NCBI GenBank assembly: GCA_049975345.1 | Contig: JBNGDP010000001.1 | Span: 1 to 64,000, forward strand | DNA from: Oceanipulchritudo sp049975345 | Lineage (GTDB): Bacteria > Verrucomicrobiota > Verrucomicrobiia > Opitutales > Oceanipulchritudinaceae | Reading direction: 5' to 3' | DNA length: 64,000 nucleotides | Shown here: positions 55,020-62,440 of the stretch, one piece after another | Numbering within the stretch: the first letter of the stretch is position 1 | Layout: each line of letters begins with the position of its first letter | Notes under the pieces: generated by a model | Told to the model about the DNA's origin: nothing | The model's database searches: none | Seen by the model: only the letters and a program-made list of their open reading frames with translations | Made by a program: the position numbers and the translations under genes

Positions 55020-57722
55020 ATGCGTCCGCTCTTCCATTTCCGGAAAATTGCATGGAAGGGGGGCAGTTTCTTCTGCCACTGCCTGAATCTCGTTCTCGCC
55101 GCCCTGGCAATCGGACAGGGCGGCATGCTGGTCCTGAATCTTGTGCAACGGGAAATTCCCCTGCCCGACCGCTTGGCTAATTGGGCCCTCAACGAACTGG
55201 GGCCCGGCGGATTCCGTGCCAGCTGGTCCAGTGTTGTCTTCGACCTGCGGGGAGGGCTGCTCCTGGATGACTTCGTCCTTCAGGATGGCGGGACCGATGA
55301 AATCATTCTCACCGCCCGGCAAACCCGGATGCAATGGGATCCCTTCAACCTTCTCGTCGCCGGAATCCCCCCTTTTTCCGAGGTCGAGGCCCGCATGGTC
55401 CGGATCTACATGCCCGCCAGCATTTCCCCCAGCGGTCTCAACGAACCCGCCCTCTTCGTCCAGAATGCGGAACTGAAGGAGGAGGAGGGACGTCTCCTGC
55501 TCTCCTCCCTTTCCGTCCAGACGGGGGGCCTCGAGCTTTTCATCAGCGGGTCCGCTCCCCTCGACCTTTTGATCGGAACGAAGCCTGCCACGGATGGAGT
55601 CAACCGGATTACCCTCTTGCAGAAACTCAACCAGCTGCCGCCCGACCTCCATGCCAGCGCCCTCGTCGAATGGGAAATGTCACCGGCACGAGAACACCAG
55701 TTTGTCATCGAGGGAATCATCCCGCAATATCACTTCAGCGGAGCCGCTTTCCATGAATTGACCGGCAATGCCCGCCTCCTGCTTTCCCCCGGCGCCGCCC
55801 GTTTGGTCAACCTGCAACTGGACGGACGGATCGGGTCCCTGCCGGACTTCCCCGCTCTCCCCGCGTCCGTCAAAACCTTCATTTCCCATCCCGTCCCTTT
55901 CCACCTCCGGGCCGACGGCCCCCTCCAAAACTGGGGCTCTTTCAGCTTGCCGACAAGCGTGCGCCTGAGCCTCTATCCGCGTTCCCCCGCCCTCCCCGTC
56001 GACCAGCTGCATCTCGCCACCAACCTCTGGAACCCCTCCAACCCCGTGTTCTGGATCGCTTCCAGCCCCCGCCTTTTCGCCGCCGGAACCGCCCGCTTTC
56101 TGCCCGATGCCCCGGGACCCCTTCCCCTCTCCCTCGCCTTTCGCGCCTCCCTGCCCAACCCTTCCCTCGTCCATTTTTTCAAGGGACCCCCGGTCGATTT
56201 CCGGCTCGAGAACCTTCAGGCCCGCCTTCTCCGCATTGAGGCCGCTTTCGATCCCCTTTCCCGGACCCTCGCCGGTTCCCTCCTCTGCGATTCCCTTCTT
56301 GTCGCTCATACCCCTTTCGCCCACCTGCACTCCCCCTTTTCCCTCCAGCCCCACTCCCTTTCCTTCCACCCCATCCGCGCCACAAAGGCCCATGATGAGT
56401 TCGCCTCCGGTTCCTATTTCCATCACCTCCCCTCCTCCCGCTTCTCCCTCCATGCCATTGGGCAGGTCTTCCCCGCCTCCCTCGATTCCCTCCTCGGTCA
56501 ATGGTGGCCCAGCATCTTCGCCGATATCCAAACCCCCGCCCCCATCCCGGCAGATGTCACCGTTTGGGGACTCTGGCGGGAGGAAAACTCCCTGCAAAGC
56601 ATGACGCGGGCATGGGGGCGCGGGGCGCGTTACCGGGGCGTGGAGGTACCGGAGCTGGAGGTACGGGTCCGCAGCAATGGGGAGTGGGCCTTTGTGGAGA
56701 AGCTGGAAGCGCGTTTCGGGGAGGGGAGCATACGGGGGCAGGTTGCGCTGCGGTCCAATCTGGAGGACAGCGAACCGTACCGTGCGGTGATCATCGACAT
56801 GACGAGTGACGGGCCCTGGGAGGCCGTGGTGGGGGCGAGCGGCCTGGACGGACTGGGGCAGCTGGCTTTTACGGGGCGACCTCGTGCAGGGGCGAAAGGG
56901 ACGGTCTGGCAGGACGCGGGCAATGGATTTGACAAGGAGGCGGTGGCGGATCTGGCGTTCAACCTGACGCAGGGGGAGGGAACCTGCACGTGGCAAGGCC
57001 TGACGATGGAGGGGCTTTCCGCCACGGGCCAGGCCGTGGGTTCCTCGCTGGAGGTGAAGCGTCTGAGCGGACGGTTTGCGGAAGGCGTCTTCACCGGGGG
57101 CATGCGGGTGGAGGACTGGGAAAGGGAAGGGATGCGGCGGAAGGAATTTCAATTCCAGCTCTTTGACGCGCAGTACGGCGAGGCCATGCGTCAATTGACG
57201 GGGCTTCTGGAGGATCCCGAAGCGGTGCGGGAATCGCTGTTGGGCGGAGCGGACAGGGGCCGTCTGGACACCTCGATCCGGATGGCCACGGGTGGGGCCG
57301 TGGGAAAGGCTGTGGGGGAAGGGTGGGTCTGGCTGCGGGATGCGCAGGTGGGGGAGATCCACCTGCTTGGAGGGCTTTCCCGTTTTCTTGACCGGATGGG
57401 GCTTGATTTCAGCAGTCTGGACCTGAACGCGGCAACCCTGGAATGGAAGCTGGCGGAGGGCATCCTGAGCATAGAGAAGGGGTTGGTAACCGGTCCGGCG
57501 CTCGCGATGGAACTTTCAGGATTCGCGGACCTTGCGAGCAAAAACCTGGCCCTTGGGGCGGAAGTCACGCTCTTCAGCGGATTCATGGGCAAACTGCTCT
57601 CCCCGGTGAGCGAAACCCTGAACTTCGACCTGACGGGACCGCTGGACCAGCCAAGCTGGCAGGTGCGCCTGAGGCCATTGCGCTGGTTCCAGAACCGCCT
57701 GAACAGGGTCCCCATGCCCTGA
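55020..57722 (+). CDS. Large AsmA-like envelope protein
   Basis: A 900-residue protein with one N-terminal membrane span (about 17-40, CLNLVLAALAIGQGGMLVLN) and a long beta-rich periplasmic part. The final 200 residues have LSRFLDRMGLDFSSLDLNAA, ILSIEKGLVTGPALAMELSG and FDLTGPLDQPSWQVRLRP, the layout of AsmA/TamB-like C-terminal domains. These proteins bridge the envelope and are implicated in lipid transport between membranes. Only 6 bases separate it from the DUF4340 gene. Coding-strand composition changes abruptly at about 56585: before it extremely pyrimidine-rich (Ser/Pro/Leu/Phe/His), after it purine-rich (Gly/Glu/Arg/Val). The family call is moderate. Confidence 0.65.
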   Translation: MRPLFHFRKIAWKGGSFFCHCLNLVLAALAIGQGGMLVLNLVQREIPLPDRLANWALNELGPGGFRASWSSVVFDLRGGLLLDDFVLQDGGTDEIILTARQTRMQWDPFNLLVAGIPPFSEVEARMVRIYMPASISPSGLNEPALFVQNAELKEEEGRLLLSSLSVQTGGLELFISGSAPLDLLIGTKPATDGVNRITLLQKLNQLPPDLHASALVEWEMSPAREHQFVIEGIIPQYHFSGAAFHELTGNARLLLSPGAARLVNLQLDGRIGSLPDFPALPASVKTFISHPVPFHLRADGPLQNWGSFSLPTSVRLSLYPRSPALPVDQLHLATNLWNPSNPVFWIASSPRLFAAGTARFLPDAPGPLPLSLAFRASLPNPSLVHFFKGPPVDFRLENLQARLLRIEAAFDPLSRTLAGSLLCDSLLVAHTPFAHLHSPFSLQPHSLSFHPIRATKAHDEFASGSYFHHLPSSRFSLHAIGQVFPASLDSLLGQWWPSIFADIQTPAPIPADVTVWGLWREENSLQSMTRAWGRGARYRGVEVPELEVRVRSNGEWAFVEKLEARFGEGSIRGQVALRSNLEDSEPYRAVIIDMTSDGPWEAVVGASGLDGLGQLAFTGRPRAGAKGTVWQDAGNGFDKEAVADLAFNLTQGEGTCTWQGLTMEGLSATGQAVGSSLEVKRLSGRFAEGVFTGGMRVEDWEREGMRRKEFQFQLFDAQYGEAMRQLTGLLEDPEAVRESLLGGADRGRLDTSIRMATGGAVGKAVGEGWVWLRDAQVGEIHLLGGLSRFLDRMGLDFSSLDLNAATLEWKLAEGILSIEKGLVTGPALAMELSGFADLASKNLALGAEVTLFSGFMGKLLSPVSETLNFDLTGPLDQPSWQVRLRPLRWFQNRLNRVPMP

Positions 57723-57796
57723 GAAAAGGCGGGCCTTCAGTGGAAGCGGATTTCAATTGCCCTCGGCGGACAAAAGTTATCAGACTGCCCGCCACA

Positions 57797-57841
57797 ATGG
57801 AATCAACAGAGGAGGAGAGCCTTGGAAATCAAAGAGATTAA
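57797..57841 (+). other. 14-codon leader ORF overlapping the accB start
   Basis: ATG at 57797 opens a 14-codon frame that ends with TAA at 57839-57841, after the accB TTG start at 57822. The accB Shine-Dalgarno sequence (GGAGGAG, 57811-57817) lies inside it. It has no ribosome site of its own, so it may be chance or a coupling device. Confidence 0.25.
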
Positions 57842-58289
57842 AGCGATTGTCGACCTCATGAAGCGGTCGGGACTGACGGAGTTCCAGCTGGAAGAGAAGG
57901 ATTTCAAGCTGAAGATCTGCCGGAAGAGCGATGAAGTGCAGACCATTTACCAGGCGGCGACGCCGGCGCCGTTTCCGGTGACACCGCCGCCGGTCCCCAC
58001 GGCGTCCGCCCGGAACACCCCTTCGCCGATGGAGGAAAATGCCGTGGAAGACAACGGCACCTACATCCGTTCCCCCATGGTGGGAACCTTCTACACCGCC
58101 CCCTCCCCGGAAAGTCCGCCCTTTGTCACCGCCGGCGACCCGGTAACCGAGGAAACGGTCGTGTGCATTGTTGAAGCAATGAAGGTGATGAACGAAATCA
58201 AGGCGGAAATGAAGGGGAAGATTGCCGAGGTTCTGGTGGAAAACGGGGACAGTGTCGAGTACGGGCAGCCCCTTTTCCGCATCCAGTGA
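57822..58289 (+). CDS. accB: Biotin carboxyl carrier protein of acetyl-CoA carboxylase
   Basis: A 155-residue protein. EIKEIKAIVDLMKRSGLTEF is the usual N-terminal motif, a Pro/Ala/Thr linker spans about 45-75, and the biotinyl domain (80-155) has YIRSPMVGTFYTAPSPESPPF, and EAMKVMN with biotinylated K121, and ends GQPLFRIQ. The start is TTG, with GGAGGAG four to five bases upstream; no in-frame ATG lies nearby. accC follows after 25 bases, as in most bacteria. The carrier moves carboxyl groups to the transferase for malonyl-CoA synthesis. Confidence 0.95.
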   Translation: MEIKEIKAIVDLMKRSGLTEFQLEEKDFKLKICRKSDEVQTIYQAATPAPFPVTPPPVPTASARNTPSPMEENAVEDNGTYIRSPMVGTFYTAPSPESPPFVTAGDPVTEETVVCIVEAMKVMNEIKAEMKGKIAEVLVENGDSVEYGQPLFRIQ

Positions 58290-58314
58290 CGCTCCGGGGT
58301 TCACAGGCGCTGAC

Positions 58315-59694
58315 ATGATGAAAAAAATCCTCATTGCCAACCGGGGGGAAATCGCCCTTCGCATCATCCGGGCCTGCCGGGAGCTCGGGATCCAGACGGT
58401 GGCCGTTTATTCGGAAGCGGACGAGCAGTCCCTGCACGTGCAACTGGCCGACGGGGCCATCTGCATCGGTCCCCCGGCCAGCACGGAATCGTACCTTCGC
58501 GCGGAGCGCATCATTGCCGCCGCGGAAATCGCGGACGTGGACGCCATTCATCCGGGGTATGGGTTTTTATCGGAGGATCCGGACTTCGCGGAGCAGTGCG
58601 AGGAGTGCAAGATCAAGTTCATCGGGCCCCGCTCCTCCTCCATCCGCATGATGGGGGACAAAGCCACCGCCCGGGCGACGGTCAAGGAGGCGGGGGTGCC
58701 GACGGTTCCCGGCAGCGAAGGTGTGGTGCGGGATGCGGAAGAGGCCCTCCACATCGCCGAAAAGATCGGCTTCCCGGTCATCATCAAGGCCGTCGCCGGC
58801 GGCGGCGGACGCGGCATGCGTCTCGCGCACAATGCCATGGCCTTCAAACGGGAGTTTTCCGCGGCCGGCAACGAGGCGGAAAAAGCCTTCGGCAACGGGG
58901 ACGTCTATATAGAGAAGTTCATCGAGGAGCCCCGCCACATCGAATTCCAGATCCTTGCCGACGAGCACGGCAATGTCGTGCATCTCGGGGAACGCGACTG
59001 TTCCATCCAGCGGCGTCACCAGAAAGTGGTGGAGGAGTCCCCTTCCCCCTTCATGACCCCCGAGCTGCGCGAAGCGATGGGGGAGGCGGCCGTCAAGGCG
59101 GCCCGCGCCTGTGGCTACGCGAACGCCGGGACCATTGAATTCCTGGTGGATAAGAACCGGAATTTCTATTTCATTGAAATGAACACCCGCATCCAGGTCG
59201 AGCACCCGGTTACCGAGGAAGTGACGGGCATCGACCTCATCAAGGAACAGTTCCGCATCGCCGGCGGCGAGGAATTGAGGTTGGCGCAGGAGGACGTGCA
59301 GCTGAACGGGCACGCCATCGAAGTGCGGATCTGCGCGGAGAACCCCTCCATGAACTTCGCTCCCAGTCCGGGTGAAATCAGTCTCTACTTCCCCCCGGGC
59401 GGGCACGGCGTCCGCGTGGACAGCCACATCTACGGCGGGTACACCGTTCCCAAGTATTATGACAGCATGATTGCCAAGGTGATCACCGTGGGCCGCGACC
59501 GCGACCTTGCCCTCGCTCGCATGAACCGGGCCCTGAGCGAATACCTCATCCGCGGTATTTTCACAAACATCGGGTTTTCCCGTTCGATTATCAACGATCC
59601 GGAATTCGTCCGGGGGAATTTCACAACCCGCTTTATCGAGGAATTCATGCAGCGAACACCGAAAACGCTTTTCGAAAGCAAAATTCATCCCTAA
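58315..59694 (+). CDS. accC: Biotin carboxylase of acetyl-CoA carboxylase
   Basis: A 459-residue ATP-grasp enzyme that carboxylates biotin on AccB with ATP and bicarbonate. KKILIANRGEIALRIIRACR is the standard start, followed by AIHPGYGFLSE, the glycine-rich lid VAGGGGRGMRLAH, RDCSIQRRHQKVVEESPSP, FIEMNTRIQVEHPVTE (metal-binding Glu and catalytic Arg region) and a C-terminal biotin-carboxylase domain with FAPSPGEISLYFPPGGHGVR. Two tandem ATGs (58315 and 58318) are possible. The longer in-frame upstream start (58222) lies inside accB and was not used. Confidence 0.97.
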   Translation: MMKKILIANRGEIALRIIRACRELGIQTVAVYSEADEQSLHVQLADGAICIGPPASTESYLRAERIIAAAEIADVDAIHPGYGFLSEDPDFAEQCEECKIKFIGPRSSSIRMMGDKATARATVKEAGVPTVPGSEGVVRDAEEALHIAEKIGFPVIIKAVAGGGGRGMRLAHNAMAFKREFSAAGNEAEKAFGNGDVYIEKFIEEPRHIEFQILADEHGNVVHLGERDCSIQRRHQKVVEESPSPFMTPELREAMGEAAVKAARACGYANAGTIEFLVDKNRNFYFIEMNTRIQVEHPVTEEVTGIDLIKEQFRIAGGEELRLAQEDVQLNGHAIEVRICAENPSMNFAPSPGEISLYFPPGGHGVRVDSHIYGGYTVPKYYDSMIAKVITVGRDRDLALARMNRALSEYLIRGIFTNIGFSRSIINDPEFVRGNFTTRFIEEFMQRTPKTLFESKIHP

Positions 59695-59729
59695 ACTGGT
59701 TTCCAGGAACAAAAGAACCGCCGAGACCC

Positions 59730-60161
59730 ATGGAAGACGAAAACAGAACCGAACACTTTGAGGGCCTTGAACCGATCCAGGAGGATTCCGGACTGGGCAG
59801 CATCAGCATCAACAACGAGGTGGTGGCCAACATTGTCGCCATGGCGGCCCGGGAAGTCCCCGGTGTGGTCTCCCTCGCCAGCGGCAGCATCAAGGATGAC
59901 ATCGCCGGTCTCTTTGGCAGCCGCCGGGAAAGCGGGTCTTCCGTGGCCATTCGGGAGGAGGCGGACGGCTCCTACCACATCAGTGTGAAATTGATCCTCA
60001 GCTTCGGCGTGCAACTGGCCAAGGTCGCCCAAAGCGTCCAGGTCGCCGTGCGTGACCGGGTTGAAAACATGACCAACAAGGAAGTTTCCAAGGTGAACAT
60101 CATTGTGGACGGCGTTCGCCAGGAAGAAACCGAACCAGGCCGGGAGACCTCGGAAGTGTGA
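59730..60161 (+). CDS. Asp23/Gls24-family protein
   Basis: A 143-residue protein. The Asp23 core is SISINNEVVANIVAMAAREVPGVVSLAS, followed by SYHISVKLILSFGVQLAKVAQSVQVAVRDRVENMT, KVNIIVDGVRQEE; this is the strand-helix pattern of the alkaline-shock Asp23/Gls24/DUF322 family. Family members are membrane-associated through AmaP in Firmicutes and are linked to envelope stress. The N- and C-termini are acidic. It lies 35 bases after accC and 29 before the membrane protein that resembles AmaP, with which it probably works. Confidence 0.9.
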   Translation: MEDENRTEHFEGLEPIQEDSGLGSISINNEVVANIVAMAAREVPGVVSLASGSIKDDIAGLFGSRRESGSSVAIREEADGSYHISVKLILSFGVQLAKVAQSVQVAVRDRVENMTNKEVSKVNIIVDGVRQEETEPGRETSEV

Positions 60162-60190
60162 ACAATCCCGGCTGAAACCCTACCAGAAAA

Positions 60191-60733
60191 ATGTCATTCG
60201 ACACCCTCAACCAGGCTCTGAAGCACCTGCTGGAACCGCCGTACCTCTATTTTGCCGCGGTGGCGGTCGTGCTGCTGGTGGCGCTCTACATCGCCTACAC
60301 CTGCCGCAGGGCCAACCAGGGCATTGTGCCCTTCAAGACCCAGGGAGGGAGCATTGAAATCGCCCCCCACACCCTGCGCGGGGTGATCCAGCAGGCCGCC
60401 AACAGCATTGAAGGGGTGGAAAGGGCGTCCTGTCGCCATTTCATGAAGGGGCGCAATCTCGGGGTGAAGGTCGCCATTCACCTGCGTGCCAACAGCCGCC
60501 TCAAGGATGTCGAGGCACGCATCAAACGGTGCATCCAGGCGACCCTGTACGAGCAGTTCGGCATGGAAAATGTCGACCCGATCCATATCCGGGTCACCCG
60601 CATGATCGGGGATCCCGTGGCTGTCACCTCGATGAGGAAACGGGAAGAGGATGCCGAAATCCAATCCATGACGGGCCTGGAAGACGATGATTCCGGGGAT
60701 GAGCGGCCCTACGCCGACGAGACCCGGATTTGA
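60191..60733 (+). CDS. AmaP-like membrane protein paired with Asp23
   Basis: A 180-residue protein with one N-terminal span (about 18-38, YLYFAAVAVVLLVALYIAYT), a basic stop-transfer region (CRRANQG), and a cytoplasmic domain (about 50-145) resembling an Asp23-like fold: GSIEIAPHTLRGVIQQAANSIEGVERASCRH, NLGVKVAIHLRANSRLKDVEARIKRCI. Thus both adjacent genes carry related domains, one soluble and one anchored, as in the Asp23-AmaP pair. The last 35 residues are acidic and disordered. The stop overlaps the T-T-G that could start thiE, and gap to thiE is short. Confidence 0.7.
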   Translation: MSFDTLNQALKHLLEPPYLYFAAVAVVLLVALYIAYTCRRANQGIVPFKTQGGSIEIAPHTLRGVIQQAANSIEGVERASCRHFMKGRNLGVKVAIHLRANSRLKDVEARIKRCIQATLYEQFGMENVDPIHIRVTRMIGDPVAVTSMRKREEDAEIQSMTGLEDDDSGDERPYADETRI

Positions 60734-60762
60734 CCAGGTTTCCCTTCGCCCCGGTGCGGAAG

Positions 60763-61413
60763 ATGAGTCAACAACCTGTACGGACGGGCTTTTACGGCAT
60801 ACTCGACACGGGATACGTGGACGACAACGAGTGGGAATACAAGGCCGAGGGGCTTCTGGCGGGAGGCGCCTGTCTGCTGCAGATCCGGGCCAAGGGGCAC
60901 CCCCTGGACCGGATCTGCGAGTTGACGGAACGCATCCTGCCGGCCGTCGCGAAGCATGCCGTCCCGCTCATCATCAACGACCACCTGCAGGTGGCCCTGG
61001 AATTCCCGGGGACCGGGCTTCACCTCGGGCAGGAGGACGGGGATATCCGTGCGGCCCGCGAGAAACTGGGTCCCGGACGTGTTCTCGGACTTTCCACCCA
61101 TTCCCTCGAACAGGCCCGGATGGCCATCGAGGCCGCGGATATCCTTTCCTATTTCGCGGTGGGACCGGTCTTCCCCACCGGAACCAAGCCGGCCTACACG
61201 CCGGTGGGAACCGACCTGGTGCGCCGGGTCGCCGACCTCGCCCCGCCCCTCCCCTTTTTCTGCATCGGGGGAATCAACCGGCTGAATGTCGATGAGGTGA
61301 TTGCCGCCGGGGCACGCGGGATCGTGGCCGTTTCCGACCCGCTCCAGGACAGCGACACCGAATCGGCCACCCGATTCTACGTTGAGCGCCTGGCCACCCC
61401 GGGGGACGCTTGA
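60763..61413 (+). CDS. thiE: Thiamine-phosphate synthase
   Basis: A 216-residue TIM-barrel enzyme that joins HMP-pyrophosphate and thiazole phosphate. GGACLLQIRAKGHPLDRICE (the usual Q-x-R-x-K), IINDHLQVALE (I-N-D), GLHLGQEDGDI, VLGLSTHSLEQARMA and AVGPVFPTGTKPAYTPVG (pyrophosphate loop) are family marks; FCIGGINRLNVDEVIAAGARGIVAVS completes the barrel. The ATG at 60763 was preferred to a TTG at 60730 that overlaps the previous stop. No other thi gene is in the window. Its stop is 48 bases before the phosphatase gene. Confidence 0.93.
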   Translation: MSQQPVRTGFYGILDTGYVDDNEWEYKAEGLLAGGACLLQIRAKGHPLDRICELTERILPAVAKHAVPLIINDHLQVALEFPGTGLHLGQEDGDIRAAREKLGPGRVLGLSTHSLEQARMAIEAADILSYFAVGPVFPTGTKPAYTPVGTDLVRRVADLAPPLPFFCIGGINRLNVDEVIAAGARGIVAVSDPLQDSDTESATRFYVERLATPGDA

Positions 61414-61460
61414 CAAGCGGGCATGGCCGGCGTTCTGTTGTCCGTCCCATTCTGGTACCC

Positions 61461-61943
61461 ATGGAAGGTGGTAAAAAGGTCATCACAGTCGTCTGCACCG
61501 GCAATGTCTGCCGCAGCCCGATGGCGGAATTTCTTCTCCGCCACGCCCTCCGCAACGAGCCCGAGCCCCTCTCTTCCTGCAAGGTGATCTCCGCGGGGGT
61601 TTCGGCCTTTCCCGGGGATCCACCCTCCCGGAACGCGGTCGAGGCCATGCGGAAAGTGAAGATCGACCTGCAGGACCACCGCAGCCGGCCGCTGACCGAC
61701 CAGCTTCTGGATATATCGGACCTCATCCTCACCATGACCAGCAGCCACCAGGAGATCATCCGCCTCCAGAATCCGGATCTGCGAACCCCCGTTTACCGCT
61801 TCCGGGAATGGATGGATTCCGGAACCAGGGAAGTACCGGACCCCTTCGGCGGTTCGCTGGATGTTTACCTGGAAACCCGCGACAGCCTGGCCGAGGCCAT
61901 TCCCTCGGTCCTCCACTTCCTTAGAACACAGTTCACGAAATGA
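61461..61943 (+). CDS. Low-molecular-weight protein-tyrosine phosphatase family protein
   Basis: A 160-residue phosphatase. The P-loop is VCTGNVCRSPMAEFLL (C-x5-R-S, Cys12 and Arg18) at the N-terminus; the second signature EVPDPFGGSLDVY carries the general-acid Asp. LILTMTSSHQEIIRLQNPD matches the LMW-PTP middle region. Such proteins dephosphorylate tyrosine kinases of the BY type or act on arginine-phosphate or sugar phosphate substrates. The gene overlaps rpiB by four bases (ATGA). The operon thiE-phosphatase-rpiB-glyA resembles the ywlE (arginine phosphatase)-rpiB-glyA order of Firmicutes, which also carry a Sua5 gene there. Confidence 0.9.
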   Translation: MEGGKKVITVVCTGNVCRSPMAEFLLRHALRNEPEPLSSCKVISAGVSAFPGDPPSRNAVEAMRKVKIDLQDHRSRPLTDQLLDISDLILTMTSSHQEIIRLQNPDLRTPVYRFREWMDSGTREVPDPFGGSLDVYLETRDSLAEAIPSVLHFLRTQFTK

Positions 61944-62398
61944 AAGTTAGCATTGGATTTGATCATGGCGCCATCGGCCTGCGGGAGGCGGTGCTGCGAA
62001 GCTTGGAGGAGGCCGGCCACGAAGTGACCGACCACGGGACCGATTCCAGCGAATCGGTCGACTACCCGGACTACGCGCGCGATGTCACCGCCGACATTGT
62101 CGAGGGCCGCGCGGAGGCCGGCATCCTCTGCTGCACGACCGGAATCGGGATGTCCATGGCCGCAAACAAGGTGAAGGGCATCCGCGCCGCCCTGGTCCGC
62201 TACGAGGACGAGGCCGCGCTCACCCGCCAGCACAACGACGCCAACGTCCTCTGCATGGGGGCCCTGCACACCACGCCCCACGAGGCGGCCCGCCTCGTCA
62301 AGGCGTTCCTTGAAAACACCTTCACCGGGGCCGATCATCCGCGCCATTCCCGCCGGGTCGGAAAATTCATGGAATGGGAAAATACCTCCTGCCTGTGA
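61940..62398 (+). CDS. rpiB: Ribose-5-phosphate isomerase B
   Basis: A 152-residue RpiB/LacAB-family isomerase that interconverts ribose-5-phosphate and ribulose-5-phosphate. FDHGAIGLREAVLRSLEEAG (substrate His), DYPDYARDV, GILCCTTGIGMSMAANKVKG (catalytic Cys and the phosphate loop) and EAALTRQHNDANVLCMGAL are the conserved stretches. The second half ends FLENTFTG and HSRRVGKF. The ATG overlaps the phosphatase stop. With transaldolase at the other end of the window it serves the pentose-phosphate pathway. Confidence 0.95.
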   Translation: MKVSIGFDHGAIGLREAVLRSLEEAGHEVTDHGTDSSESVDYPDYARDVTADIVEGRAEAGILCCTTGIGMSMAANKVKGIRAALVRYEDEAALTRQHNDANVLCMGALHTTPHEAARLVKAFLENTFTGADHPRHSRRVGKFMEWENTSCL

Positions 62399-62440
62399 TC
62401 GCCACTTGACCCCTCCCGCACTCTGGCCAACTTGACTGAC

